This document shows positions 29,447 through 39,329 of a stretch of DNA of 64,000 bases, in pieces. Numbering within the stretch: position 1 is the first letter of the stretch; every line of letters starts with the position of its first letter. Both the position numbers and the translations under genes were made by a program. The notes beneath the pieces were generated by a model. The model ran no database searches. It was not told where the DNA came from and worked only from the letters and a program-made list of their open reading frames with translations. The DNA is from Paenibacillus sp. CC-CFT747 (GTDB lineage Bacteria; Bacillota; Bacilli; Paenibacillales; NBRC-103111): assembly GCA_030323305.1 (NCBI GenBank), contig CP106741.1, forward strand, positions 2,825,501-2,889,500. Direction: 5' to 3'.

Positions 29447-30490
29447 CTAGCCCTTCCGGTACCGTTCCGCCAAGGCGTAGAAGGCCTTCTTCGGTTCCCA
29501 CGGCATGCCGGGGTAGGCGGTGCCCGTTTGCCCTTTCAAGGTCCGGACCAAGGCATAGCTCGCCCGGTCCAGGTCATGCGCCGGATTCTCGTCGTACGGA
29601 TAGGTAGGCATGACGAAGGTAAACCAGAAGGCCCCATATACTTGTTCTTCCCCGTACAGGTCGAGCAGCTCCCGAAGCTGCTGCGCCTGCTCCTCTTCGT
29701 CCCGCTCATAATCCCCTTTGAGACGAGGCGGGGTGACATTCCGGTCGACGATAATCCATCCGTAGCTGCCTTTGTCTTTGGCCCCCGTGTACGTGCAGCT
29801 TCCGAACTCCAGAACGACGACCGGCTTGCCATGCTTGGCATAGTCCCGCAGCTTGCTCCGGTAAGCTGCCGCGTTGGCTTTGTCCCGGTAATAATCCATG
29901 CCCACGTAGTCGAATAGGCTCCAATCCACATTCTCCCAAGTGCCGGAAGCATAAGTCAGCGGCCCATGAAAATGCTCCCGCACCACCGCGGCGGCCTTCC
30001 TTAGAAAGGCATTCAGCCGTTTGTGAAACGAGCCCAGCCGGATCGTGCTCATCAGAAGGCGAAACGGGTTCATGACCGTCCTAATCCGGTCGAAGGCGGT
30101 ATCCCCTGTAACCAGCCCCTTCATAAAAAAGCTGAGCTCCCAGCCCGCCACAAACACGATTTTCGGCGTTTTCTTCCGCAGCTTCTCCATCGCTTTGGCG
30201 CACTCGGCGTAATGGGCCAGCGTTTCCTCTTCCCCGGCATCTATCCGCTCGGGCGAGACCCATACCACCAAGCCTTCCGCAAGCGCCGCTTCCGCAGCCA
30301 GCGTCAGCCGGCCGATGTCCCGTCCCGTCAGGCGAATCGCGTTCGCCTGCAGGTCGCGGCTGATGATGCGGATTTCTTGGCGCACCACCTCCGGGTCGAA
30401 GGCTTCGCGGGTGGAGGCGGCCGCTCCTCTCGTGTGCGTTCCCACATCATACACCACGCCCCGCAGGGAAAGTCCCTTCCGGTTATCCAT
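29447..30490 (-). CDS. TIM-barrel, glycoside-hydrolase-like protein of unknown function
   Basis: The 347-residue protein begins MDNRKGLSLRGVVYDVGTHTRG and has barrel-like strands with conserved carboxylates: VWVSPERIDAG, VAGWELSFFM, FDYVGMDYYRD, VVVLEFGSCTYTGA and VYGAFWFTFVMP. The E in VLEFGS sits where the nucleophile of clan-A glycosidases is found, and GWE could hold the acid/base. Databases sometimes label such proteins abortive infection protein without evidence. There is no signal peptide. It is divergent from a MarR regulator across an AT-rich gap. Confidence 0.6.
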   Translation of the reverse strand: MDNRKGLSLRGVVYDVGTHTRGAAASTREAFDPEVVRQEIRIISRDLQANAIRLTGRDIGRLTLAAEAALAEGLVVWVSPERIDAGEEETLAHYAECAKAMEKLRKKTPKIVFVAGWELSFFMKGLVTGDTAFDRIRTVMNPFRLLMSTIRLGSFHKRLNAFLRKAAAVVREHFHGPLTYASGTWENVDWSLFDYVGMDYYRDKANAAAYRSKLRDYAKHGKPVVVLEFGSCTYTGAKDKGSYGWIIVDRNVTPPRLKGDYERDEEEQAQQLRELLDLYGEEQVYGAFWFTFVMPTYPYDENPAHDLDRASYALVRTLKGQTGTAYPGMPWEPKKAFYALAERYRKG

Positions 30491-30645
30491 CTCTCATCCT
30501 CCTTGGGAGCTGCTGTTGTTCCAAATTGCCGGCTGTGATAAAGTAAATAATCATTAATTAATCATTGTATATTTTCTGGGTTAATTTAATTAAAAAATAA
30601 AGAAACATTTACTTTTTGTCAATAGACCTTATCGGAGGGCAACCC

Positions 30646-31101
30646 ATGGATACCAAAATCAGCACAATGGCGGCGGGGTACCTGCAGCTGATTCCCCAGC
30701 TTTACCGCAAGCTGGACACACCGGGAGCCGGCACCGCGGGTCGGCGGCCTTCGACCGGACTGACCCACCTGCAGGTTCATGTTCTCGAAGAAATGTACCA
30801 GCGGGAAGAGGGGATCGCCATGAGCGAATTGGCCCGGGCCATCCTGGTGTCGAAGCAGCAGCTGACGCCGCTGATCGCCCGGCTCGAACAGAAGCAGTAT
30901 GTCCGGCGGGAAGCGGATGCCGCGGACAAACGGTCGGTCCGGCTTACGCTGACGGAGAAAGGCAGAGCCTTGGTCTACGAGCGGTGGGCCGGGCTTCACG
31001 GGACCCTTTGCCGGAAGCTGGAGGGGCTTGGCGAGGAGGACCGGGCGGATCTCGAGTATGTCCTGGTAAAGCTTTCCCGGATATTAAGCAGGCTGGAGTA
31101 A
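30646..31101 (+). CDS. MarR-family transcriptional regulator
   Basis: From ATG 30646 (CGGAGGG upstream) the product is 151 residues with the MarR winged helix (THLQVHVLEEMYQREEGIAMSELARAILVSKQQLTPLIARLEQKQYVRREADAADKRSVRLTLTEKGRAL). The 155-base gap to the divergent TIM-barrel gene is very AT-rich and holds overlapping AATCATTAATTAATCATT repeats, plausible operator half-sites. It probably controls itself and the divergent gene. Confidence 0.9.
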   Translation: MDTKISTMAAGYLQLIPQLYRKLDTPGAGTAGRRPSTGLTHLQVHVLEEMYQREEGIAMSELARAILVSKQQLTPLIARLEQKQYVRREADAADKRSVRLTLTEKGRALVYERWAGLHGTLCRKLEGLGEEDRADLEYVLVKLSRILSRLE

Positions 31102-31435
31102 GGAGGAAGAGCCTCCGGCCCGAGGACACCTGCCGAATGAACGGCTCGAAAGCGCAGATGCAAGCCGCAGCCGAGTCGATCCAGCTGCTGCGGCGCTTTT
31201 CTATCCAGCGGTTTTTTCGGGAGGCTGGGGTTCTTCTTTTTCTCGAAAGGGTTATAAGACGACCCGACCGCTCTCCGTTGTCCTGTTTCCATCCTGGCTG
31301 CCCCTGTGTTTTCCTGCGAGCGATTTCTCCCATGACGGCTTTTCCAAGAAAAGCGGTCATGTTTTTCTGCGGGGAGAATAGGGTATAAAAGAACGTAAGG
31401 ACCATACTACGCTCAGCACAAAGGGGACATCTGCC
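31102..31435. other. Gene-free stretch between marR and speD
   Basis: I see no supported gene in these 334 bases. Short open frames on both strands lack ribosome-binding sites and family similarity. The only structure is the near-perfect inverted repeat at 31331-31366. Confidence 0.5.
31331..31366 (+). terminator. Hairpin with T run between marR and speD
   Basis: CATGACGGCTTTTC and GAAAAGCGGTCATG pair over 14 bp with one mismatch and a CAA loop, followed by GTTTTTC. Confidence 0.6.
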
Positions 31436-32266
31436 ATGAAACTTACACCGGAACAGCGGATCACCTTACACGGCTTCAACAATTTGACGAAATCCTTAAG
31501 CTTTAATATGTATGACATCTGCTACACGAAGACCAAGGAGGAACGCGAGGCGTACCTCGAGTATATCGACGAACAATACAACTCGGACCGGCTCACCCAT
31601 ATCCTGAAGACGGTTTCCGATATTATCGGCGCCCACGTGCTTAACATCGCCAAGCAGGACTATGTGCCGCAGGGGGCCAGCGTGACGATGCTTGTCTCGG
31701 AAGGGCCGGTCGTCGAGGTGCCGACGGAGAATTTCGAGGAGACCCCGGGGCCGCTGCCGGAAACGGTCGTGATGCAGCTCGACAAGAGCCATATCACCGT
31801 CCATACCTATCCGGAGTACCATCCGGACGAAGGGATCAGCACGTTCCGCGCGGACATCGACGTGTCTACTTGCGGGGAGATTTCTCCGCTGAAGGCGCTG
31901 ACCTACCTCATCCACTCCTTCGACACCGACATCATGACGATCGATTACCGGGTCCGCGGCTTCACGCGGGATGTGAGCGGCCATAAGCTGTTCATCGACC
32001 ACGAGATCAGCTCCATCCAGAACTACATTCCGGACGAGGCCAAGGACATGTACCACATGATCGACGTGAACGTGTACCAGGAGAACATTTTTCATACCAA
32101 ATGCAAGCTGAGGAACTTTGACCTGAACAATTACCTGTTCGGCTACACCAAGGATAAGCTGAGCCCCGAGGAGCAGAAGGACATCACGGAGAGCGTACAG
32201 TGGGAGATGGACGAGATCTTCTACGGCAAAAACATATACCCGGGCACCGTGGAAGAGGAAAAATAA
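31436..32266 (+). CDS. speD: S-adenosylmethionine decarboxylase, E. coli type
   Basis: This 276-residue pyruvoyl enzyme makes decarboxylated SAM for spermidine synthesis. The self-cleavage site is LDK117-S118HITVHTYPE, the Ser becoming the pyruvoyl group; the downstream [15 protein letters not shown] and [22 protein letters not shown] blocks are intact. The length is that of the E. coli class rather than the short Bacillus SpeH class. The start has AAAGGGG upstream and the gene is monocistronic, ending in a strong terminator. No spermidine synthase gene is adjacent. Confidence 0.93.
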   Translation: MKLTPEQRITLHGFNNLTKSLSFNMYDICYTKTKEEREAYLEYIDEQYNSDRLTHILKTVSDIIGAHVLNIAKQDYVPQGASVTMLVSEGPVVEVPTENFEETPGPLPETVVMQLDKSHITVHTYPEYHPDEGISTFRADIDVSTCGEISPLKALTYLIHSFDTDIMTIDYRVRGFTRDVSGHKLFIDHEISSIQNYIPDEAKDMYHMIDVNVYQENIFHTKCKLRNFDLNNYLFGYTKDKLSPEEQKDITESVQWEMDEIFYGKNIYPGTVEEEK

Positions 32267-32277
32267 GCGAATGGGAA

Positions 32278-32302
32278 AGAGACCGCGTGAGCGGTCTTTT
32301 TT
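32278..32302 (+). terminator. Terminator after speD
   Basis: AGACCGC-GTGA-GCGGTCT with six Ts, a GNRA-type loop. Confidence 0.92.
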
Positions 32303-32413
32303 ATGCCCATAAGAGGCTCTGAAGGGGGAGGATGCGATTGCTGATTATCTCCAGATCAACTAGAATCTCATTAGTTAGGAAAACCTTTCCATTGCCTAAG
32401 GGGGTTAGAAGGT

Positions 32414-34308
32414 TTGGAGAAACAGAGCCGGTCGCTGCTCTTCCGACGCTATTTGTCGTTCTTGAAGCCTTACCGCATCCGGTTGGGCTTCATCGTCGCA
32501 TTGGGGCTGCTGCAGTTCGTCGTCCCGCTAACGGTGCCCTGGATGACCAAGGTTATGATTGACGAGGTGCTCCCCGGCAAAGAGAGCTTCTGGACGCTGC
32601 AAAAGGTGGTAGGGGTGCTGGCCGGGGTTTACCTCGCCGGAAATCTGCTCAAGTTCGTTCACCAGGTGGCCATCTCCCGGCTCGGCAGCCGGATGATCGT
32701 GGACGTCCGCGAGCAGCTTTACCGGCACATGCAGTCCCTCTCCCAGAATTACTTCGAAAGCCGGCAGGTAGGGAGCATCGTCTCCCGGGTGCTTAACGAT
32801 GTGAACGGTGCCCAGAATCTGGTCGGGGGCGGGGTGCTGAACCTGCTCGTCGATCTGTTTCTGGTTGGTTTTGCTGCCATTATGCTGTTTCGGCTCGATC
32901 CCGGTCTCGCGCTTCTGTCCTTGTGTCTGCTGCCGCTTTACTACCTGACGTTTACGAACCTGAACGTCCGCATCCGGTTCGCCTGGCGTTCGGTCCATCA
33001 GCAGATGGAGCGCATTTCCGGGATTCTCGTGGAGCGCCTGGCCGGAATGAAGATCGTTCAGGCGTTTAACCGCGAATCGATCGAGGCGGATCGGTTTCAC
33101 CGGCAGGCGAAGCATCATTACCGCTACACGGTGAAGGCCCAGCTGCTGTCCAACCTGCTCGGGCGGGCGAGCCAAAGCTTCCAGGATCTGGGCGGCATCC
33201 TGGTATGGCTGGCCGGAGGGACGATGGTGCTGAACGGGGCCATGACGTTGGGTGAGCTGATCGCTTTCCAGGCGTACCTTTCCCAGCTGTACGGGCCGAT
33301 TCAGCGGTTCTCGGAGGTAAACGTTACCATACAGAATTCGCTCAGCAACGTGGAACGGATTTTCGAGGTCTTCGACCTGCAGCCGGAGGTGAAGAACCGC
33401 GAGAATCCGCTGCCGCTACCCGCCTGCCGGGGTGACGTCGTTTTCGAGAACGTAAGCTTCACGTACGTCTCCGAAAGGCCGGTGCCCAAACCGAAGGGCC
33501 AGGGGATCACGAGATTGTGAAGCCGCTCGTCCCTTTGAAGCGCTTCTACTGGCTTCCGCCGAAAACGGCCCCCGAGCCTCCTCCGATCGTTAGAGAAGAA
33601 CGGGAAGCCCTTTTTAACGTAAGCTTCGAGGCGAAGAGCGGAGAGGTCATTGCTCTCGTTGGGCCAAGCGGTGCCGGGAAATCCACGATCATCAACTTCA
33701 TTCCCCGGTTCTACGATCCGGATGAAGGGACCGTTTATTTGGACGGGCGGGATTTGCGCGAGTATGACCTATTCGCCGTGCGGAGCCAGATCGCCCTGGT
33801 GCTGCAGGACAACATCCTGTTCTCGGGAAGCGTCTATGAGAACATCGCCTACGGCAATCCGCATGCGGATCAGGAGCAGGTGATGGAGGCGGCCAAGGCG
33901 GCCCATGCCCATGATTTCATTATGGAGTGGGACCAGAAGTACGATACCGTCATCGGGGAAAGGGGAGTCCGGCTGTCCGGCGGGCAGAAGCAGCGGATTG
34001 CCATCGCCCGCGCCCTGCTGAAGAACCCGCGCATTCTCATCCTCGACGAAGCGACGTCGGCGCTCGATGCCGAATCGGAATATTTGGTCACCAAGGCGTT
34101 GGAGAAGCTGATGGAGAACCGCACCACATTTATTATCGCCCACCGGCTGGCGACGGTCGTCCGGGCCGATCAGATTCTCGTGGTCGACCAGGGGACGATT
34201 GTCGAGAGGGGCCGCCATCCGGAGCTCCTGCTGCGCAACGGGATGTACCGGGAGCTGTACGAGAAGCAGCTGAAGGCCATGCGTCCCGAGGAGCTCGCCG
34301 CCATTTAA
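32414..34308 (+). CDS. ABC exporter, fused permease-ATPase (one frameshift)
   Basis: The TTG at 32414 (EKQSRSLLFRRYLSFLKPYRIRLG) begins a six-helix exporter domain to about residue 330. The nucleotide-binding domain has VGPSGAGKST (Walker A), LVLQDNILFSGSV (Q-loop), RLSGGQKQRIAIARALL (signature), RILILDEATSALD (Walker B) and IIAHRLATV (H-loop). A frame break near 33512 lies inside an unusual Pro-rich insertion of about 50 residues between VSFTYVSE and ALFNVSFEAK. Exporters of this type move lipids, drugs or peptides; it may be a homodimer. The substrate is unknown. Confidence 0.87.
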
Positions 34309-34341
34309 TGCTGTTAATTCGGAAAGGATCCTTTCCCTGGA

Positions 34342-34441
34342 AGCTCGCCGTGGCTGGCGGGCTTTTTGGCGTGTCCGAAAGGATCTACTCTGTGAGGACC
34401 CCGCCAAAACGCGGCCGTCCAGAAGGATGGCGAAGCCATTT
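34342..34441 (+). repeat. Structured intergenic repeat, copy A
   Basis: It opens with a terminator hairpin AGCTCGCC-GTGGCT-GGCGGGCT plus five Ts, followed by GTGTCCGAAAGGAT, CTGTGAGG, and CGTCCAGAAGGATGG ending CGAAGCC. The same ordered blocks occur in the same orientation at 44860-44966. Both copies carry short hairpins capped by GAAA/AGAA/GGAA-type loops. Confidence 0.65.
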
Positions 34442-34496
34442 ATCCTTGTCATGGACCTACCCTCAATGGTGAGAACCAAACAGCGTGATAACTTAA

Positions 34497-34526
34497 TTGA
34501 CATAACAAGTGTGATACCTGTACGAT
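34497..34526 (+). promoter_or_regulatory. Sigma-A promoter of the catabolic cluster
   Basis: TTGACA (34497-34502), 18-bp spacer, TACGAT (34521-34526). It lies about 100 bases before the cyclase start. Confidence 0.65.
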
Positions 34527-34634
34527 AGAATCGGGTTGACGAAGCGGAAATGTCAGTGTAAACTTTTTTGTAATAGCAAATTATTATTCAATATCGCGAA
34601 TATGGTACGAATGAGGGGAGAGGGGCAGAGCGAG

Positions 34635-35291
34635 ATGAAAGTCATCGATATTACAGGCCCTATTCACGAGGGGATGTGGACATACGGTCCGCCTCTCCCC
34701 CCGGTTCGCATTGAACAGGTTGCCGGCTTGGAGAGGGAGGGGGAAGGGATATGGGTTTCAATTGCATTCGTTGGCCGGCACTTATATCGAAACGGCCGAT
34801 CATCTGCTACCCTCCCGAAAAACGATTGACGAAATCCCTATGGAACGATTTTTCCTCAAGGCTTGGATCGCTTAGCTTCCGGATAAGAACGAGCTGGAAC
34901 CGATTACCGCAGGGGAACTGGCTTCCACCATACAGGAAAGCTTGCCCCCGGCGACGCGCTTCTCGTCGCGACTGGTTGGGACCGGCACTGGAAGGAGTCA
35001 GGCTTCGTTCCAGACTGTCCTTACTTCACGGACGATGCTATGCAGTGGTTGGTGGACCAGAATGTCGGGCTGCTCGGATTGGATATCCCTTGTGTTCAAG
35101 ATCCGAGAGAGGACGACGGCAGGCTAAATCGGATATTTTTTGCTGGAGAGAGGCTGCTGCTCGCACCTCTTGTAGGATTGCGGCATGCGGGTTCAGGCCC
35201 GTATACGTTGATCGTGCTGCCGCTCCGGATCCCGGGGGTCTGCGGCACTCCCTGCCGGGCGGTACTAGTAGAGGGGGAAGGAGGGGCATGA
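34635..35291 (+). CDS. Cyclase-family (kynurenine formamidase-like) hydrolase, broken
   Basis: The start ATG gives MKVIDITGPIHEGMWTYGPP. After a break near 34750 it reads FQLHSLAGTYIETADHLLPS, the cyclase metal motif in variant form (usual HxGTHxDxPxH; here Tyr and Glu replace His and Asp). The conserved GVCGTP-type ending (RIPGVCGTPCRAVL) is intact. A C5 run near 34945 also needs one base. A TAG at 34873-34875 interrupts KAWIA/LPDKNELEP with both sides in the same frame, which no single homopolymer explains. It overlaps the next gene as ATGA. It probably hydrolyses a cyclic or linear amide in the cluster's pathway. Confidence 0.65.
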
Positions 35292-36407
35292 TCATGCTTC
35301 AAACCAACCTATGGCCTTCTTCTCAAGAATTGGCGGAACGATTAGGTGCTTTACGGGACGAGATGACTCGGCTCCGGTTGGATATTGTTCTGATTGCTTC
35401 CCCGTCCAATATCCGCTATCTGCTACCGGAAGCGATGGGCCCCGACCCCAAATTCCTTTCGTTCTTACTGATCGACCGTGCAGGGGAAAGGATGCTGATT
35501 ACCGGGGAGGAAATAAGCTTCCCGGCTTTGAGATCCTGCCTTTTTCCTGCAAGACGTTTCCTACCTACGATAGCAAGGCTTGGACAGACCCCCACCATAA
35601 TGCGCGGCGGCTTCTCGGGGAGACGCTCGACGCGATGGGCGCATATCGGCTCGGAACAGACTTCTTTCCGCCTGGTACAGAAGGAAGCGGCAGGCACGAC
35701 CTGCGAGCGCTGCTGCTGCAGATGCGGCGTGTGAAGGCACCGTATGAATTCGAGCGCATCCGTGAAGCCGGCAGGCTGAATGAGGCCTGCTACAAAGCGG
35801 TTAGGGCAAGTCTATCCCCAGCGATCGACGAATTCGATTTATACCACCGCATGAGCCTTGCGGCATGGCGGCATGTTGGAGAGCCGGCAGCCCTGGAGGG
35901 CAAGTATGACCTGTTAACGGGGCCTAGAACCTACCTGGCCGGTGGGGTGCCGGTTCCACGCCGATTGGCTCAAGGCGATCTTGTATTGGTGGATCTGTTC
36001 CCGTCCTTGAACGGGTACCATGCGGACAACTGCCGGACTTATTGCCTCGGAGAGCCTACCGTGCTTCAGGAACGGGCCTACCGGAAGGTGATGGAAGCGC
36101 TTAAAGTTGCAGAAAGCGGATTAAAGCCGGGCATAAGGGTAAGCGAGCTTTTTCGCGAGGTAGACGCCGTTTTGGCTGAAATCGGATTTGGCTACACCCT
36201 CCTCATCATCTCGGACATGGAGTCGGCTTGTGGGATCAAGAAGGACCTTACCTGGTTCCTGAGAACACAGACGTGCTGGAAGAAGGGATGGTGGTCGGCG
36301 TAGAGCCCGGAATCTATTTGGAGAATTTCGGAATCCGAATAGAGAATGTGTACGCCATCCGCAAAGACGGACCGGAAAATTTGACTCCTATTGATGATCT
36401 TCTATAG
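35288..36407 (+). CDS. M24-family metallohydrolase (Xaa-Pro peptidase/creatinase-like; two frameshifts)
   Basis: The N-terminal creatinase-type domain ([38 protein letters not shown]) leads, after a break near 35505, to the pita-bread fold: [31 protein letters not shown], the metal Asp in [22 protein letters not shown] and, after a break near 36210, [18 protein letters not shown] and [23 protein letters not shown]. The HHxGH and EPGIY metal ligands are present. Members cut Xaa-Pro bonds or amidines such as creatine. It is coupled to the cyclase by ATGA. Confidence 0.8.
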
Positions 36408-36493
36408 AGAGCCGCCAGGGGAAGCCCCTTTTTTTGAAGATAGAGTAAAACAGATTTTCGGTATTACGAAAATAACATTTGGAGGAGAAGTCT

Positions 36494-37378
36494 ATGTCAT
36501 TAAAAGGAAATATCCCCGTCATTCCAACGCCTTTCCATAACGGAGCCATTGAATATGCGGGATTCGACCGGCTGATGGAACGCACCATCGACATGCTCGA
36601 CGGTTATGTGGTGTGCGGCAGCACAGGGGAAGCCCCGTCGCTTCTCCTGCAGGAAAGAATCGATATCGTCCGGTACCTGTCCGAACGGATGCCGGACGGC
36701 AAGGAGCTTGTCGTTGGACTCGGGCATACGAACCTTCGGGAGGCGGTTGCCATCGGAGTAGCCGCCAAGGAAAGCGGGGTCCGTTCGGCGCTCGTGCCGA
36801 GTCCGTATTATTTTCCGAACTCGCTGCAGATGGTCACGGATTACATGGGGGAGCTGGCGGAACAAACCGGCCTTGACCTGGTGTTTTACGATAACCCTGT
36901 TACGACGAAGACGCATTATACCGCCGATCAGCTCCTGCAAATGGTTCGGGACGTACCGCAGATCAAAGCGGTAAAGATGACGGATCACCATTTCGAGAAA
37001 ATCCGCAGCTTGAAGAAGAACTCTTCTCTGGCCGTGTTCGGCGGCGACGATATCATTTGCTTTCGGGCCTTTGAGGCCGGCATAGACGGAAACATGATTA
37101 TCGCTCCTATTGTTTATCCTGAGGCCTTTCGAGAGTGCTGGGATACTTATCAATCGGGCAACCGAGAGGAAAGCTTCCGCATCTTCTCCCAAGTGATCCT
37201 TCCGTTTATTCACCTGTTTGGACCAGGGGATGAAATTGCAACCACCAAGGCGCTCCTTCATCAGCTTGACGTGTTCTCAAGCTCTGAAACCAAGCTTCCT
37301 TTGCTGCCTGTCACAGAGGAAAGATTGCGGGAAGTTATGCTGGGCTACCACACCGGGGCTTCGGCTTACGCGGTATAA
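36494..37378 (+). CDS. DHDPS/N-acetylneuraminate-lyase family aldolase
   Basis: This intact 294-residue barrel has GSTGE at 42-46, Tyr132 in FYDNP and the Schiff-base Lys161 in IKAVKMTD. These are the hallmarks of class I aldolases acting on pyruvate or related keto acids. It lacks context for lysine synthesis (no dapB, dapG or asd). Placed among a dehydrogenase, a PLP aldolase and RidA, it more likely cleaves or dehydrates a keto-acid intermediate. RBS GGAGGAG upstream of the ATG at 36494. Confidence 0.88.
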   Translation: MSLKGNIPVIPTPFHNGAIEYAGFDRLMERTIDMLDGYVVCGSTGEAPSLLLQERIDIVRYLSERMPDGKELVVGLGHTNLREAVAIGVAAKESGVRSALVPSPYYFPNSLQMVTDYMGELAEQTGLDLVFYDNPVTTKTHYTADQLLQMVRDVPQIKAVKMTDHHFEKIRSLKKNSSLAVFGGDDIICFRAFEAGIDGNMIIAPIVYPEAFRECWDTYQSGNREESFRIFSQVILPFIHLFGPGDEIATTKALLHQLDVFSSSETKLPLLPVTEERLREVMLGYHTGASAYAV

Positions 37379-37422
37379 TTTTATAGCAAGCCTTACAAGA
37401 AGGCTAAGCGGGAGGTTCATTG

Positions 37423-38461
37423 ATGAAAGCTTTACTATATGAGGGGCCGAGGGAAATGAGAATTCGTGAGATTGCGCCTCCCTCCATCATGGATGATGAG
37501 GTAGTCATCCAGGTTGCGTTCTCCGGTATTTGCGGTTCGGAGTTGAGCGGGTATTTAGGCCATAACGCGCTGCGTAAGCCGCCGCTCGTGTTCGGGCATG
37601 AATTTTCAGGGACGATTGTAGAGACGGGGGCCAACGCGTCCAGTGGGTTCGGCCTGCAGGTCGGCCAGCGGGTCACGGCCAATCCGCTCGTCACCTGCGG
37701 ACATTGCGGTTATTGTCTCAGCGGCCGCCAGCAGCTTTGCCGAAGCCGGAAATTGTTGAGCGCCGCGCTGCCGGGAAGCAATGCCGAGCTGGTGAAAATA
37801 CCGGCCGCATTCGTCCATACTCTGCCGGATCACCTTACCCTGCAGCAGGGGGCTTTGGTAGAGCCAATCGCTTGCGGCGTGCGGGTTGCGGAGCTCGCTT
37901 CCCCCGGCCCGGCGATACAGCCGTTATCTTTGGGATGGGGCCCATCGGGCTGTTCGTTCTTCAGGCCTTGAAGGTGTATGGCGTTAAGGAGATCTACGCT
38001 GTGGATCTGCACGCCGAGCGGCTCGAAATGGCTGAGGCGCTGGGGGCGGTACCGCTCTCTCCGAAGAAGGATGATGTGGCGGCGGAAGTCATCAAGAGAA
38101 CTGGCGGAGGGGCGGACATTGCCGTGGATGCGGTCGGGGCATCCCTTACCCGCAGCCAGTGTATGGAGGCAGTAGTTCCCGGGGGCGCATCATTTATACG
38201 GGTCTACATGAAGCGGAGTCCGCCCTGCCGGTCAACACGTTGATTCGCAGCGAATTTCATGTTGCCGGCTCCTTCGCTTACTCCGCGGTTAACTTCCAAA
38301 CGGCCTTAAATTGGTTAACTGAAGGTAGGGTTGGCTTGACGGATTGGGTAGTGGAAGCCCCTCTGGAGGAAGGGGCGGAATGGTTCGATAAGCTTCTGAG
38401 CAACCCCGGAAACGTAGCGAAGGTGCTGTTGGTTCCTTACTCTTCCTCTGTCCGGTCATAG
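37423..38461 (+). CDS. Zinc-dependent medium-chain dehydrogenase (two frameshifts)
   Basis: The N-terminal domain has the catalytic-zinc ligands in GICGSE and FGHEFSG and the structural-zinc cysteines in CGHCGYCLSGRQQLC. After a break near 37905 (CCCCC) the NAD-binding fold is VIFGMGPIGLFVLQALKVYGVKEIYAVDL. After another near 38183 the sequence is VPGGRIIYTGLHEAESALPVNTLIRSEFHVAGSF, as in threonine or sorbitol dehydrogenases. It should oxidise a secondary alcohol on a sugar or hydroxy acid. It ends convergently inside the last 25 bases of the IclR gene. Confidence 0.83.
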
Positions 38462-39216
38462 CCTAATCTAAAAGAAATTTGCATGGCTTTCTGCTTCACT
38501 TTCCGGCCGGCTTCGGGGAAAGAAATACTGGGAAGTTCGCTGCGCAGCGCTGTAATGCTGAGGGCGGCAGCGACCGCTCCTGTATGATCGTAAATCGGTG
38601 CGGCGATGCACCTTATTCCGAGTTCACCCTCCTCATCCTCGATGGCAAAACCGCTCTCGCGGACATTCTCAAGAAATTTGGAGAACCTTTCGGGAGAGGT
38701 GATCGTGTGTTCCGTTGTCGCCGGCATGCCGTGAAGCTGTAAATAGGACGCCAAGGTGTCCTTAGGCAGGAAGGCGGCCAGAACTTTGCCTACACCGGAG
38801 TTGTGAAGCAGCATGGATTGACCGACTTCGGTGGAAAACTGGACGAAGCCGGGGCCTTTGACCTTCTCGATATAGGTGGCTTTGCCGTTCTCGAGAATGG
38901 CCAGATGGACCGTAACGCGGAGCTCGGCCGCTAATTCTTCCATGAGGGGTCTGGCTATATTCCGAAGATCCATTTTGGACAACAGCTCCATACCGATGTT
39001 GTACAGCTTCAACGTTAACCGGTACTTGCCGTCCTCCGTTTTTTGGAGATAATTCAGCTCTTCCAGCGTGGTCAGGATCATAAAGATGGTTGATTTAGGA
39101 AGCTTATTGGATTCATAGATATCGGTTACCCCTAGCGGAACCGGGGATTTGGCCAGTATCTCTATAATCGAAAGCCCTTTTTCCAATGCGGGTACCGAAT
39201 ATTTTCTTTTTGTCAT
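38437..39216 (-). CDS. IclR-family transcriptional regulator
   Basis: The 259-residue protein has the IclR winged helix (VPALEKGLSIIEILAKSPVPLGVTDIYESNKLPKSTIFMILTTLEELNYLQKTEDGKYRLT) and the GAF-like effector domain (ATYIEKVKGPGFVQFSTEVGQSMLLHNSGVGKVLAAFL). It is the only regulator within the catabolic cluster, divergent from the PLP aldolase gene at 39330, and should control it and perhaps the cyclase promoter. Intact. Confidence 0.92.
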   Translation of the reverse strand: MTKRKYSVPALEKGLSIIEILAKSPVPLGVTDIYESNKLPKSTIFMILTTLEELNYLQKTEDGKYRLTLKLYNIGMELLSKMDLRNIARPLMEELAAELRVTVHLAILENGKATYIEKVKGPGFVQFSTEVGQSMLLHNSGVGKVLAAFLPKDTLASYLQLHGMPATTEHTITSPERFSKFLENVRESGFAIEDEEGELGIRCIAAPIYDHTGAVAAALSITALRSELPSISFPEAGRKVKQKAMQISFRLGYDRTEEE

Positions 39217-39329
39217 AACGGCCCCCTCCTTTTTGCTATATCAAAACCTTTTTCATTTAAGCATAAAATGTACGGGAAAACAAGAAAGGGATGGGGAAAT
39301 CCTGGATGGGAAGAGAGGAGGCGGCTTAC

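Larger units (their letters stand above)
34309..34634. other. Intergenic region with repeat copy A and the cyclase promoter
   Basis: These 326 bases contain the terminator-plus-hairpin repeat (34342-34441), a run of AT-rich DNA and the TTGACA/TACGAT promoter at 34497-34526. No coding sequence is supported. Confidence 0.6.
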
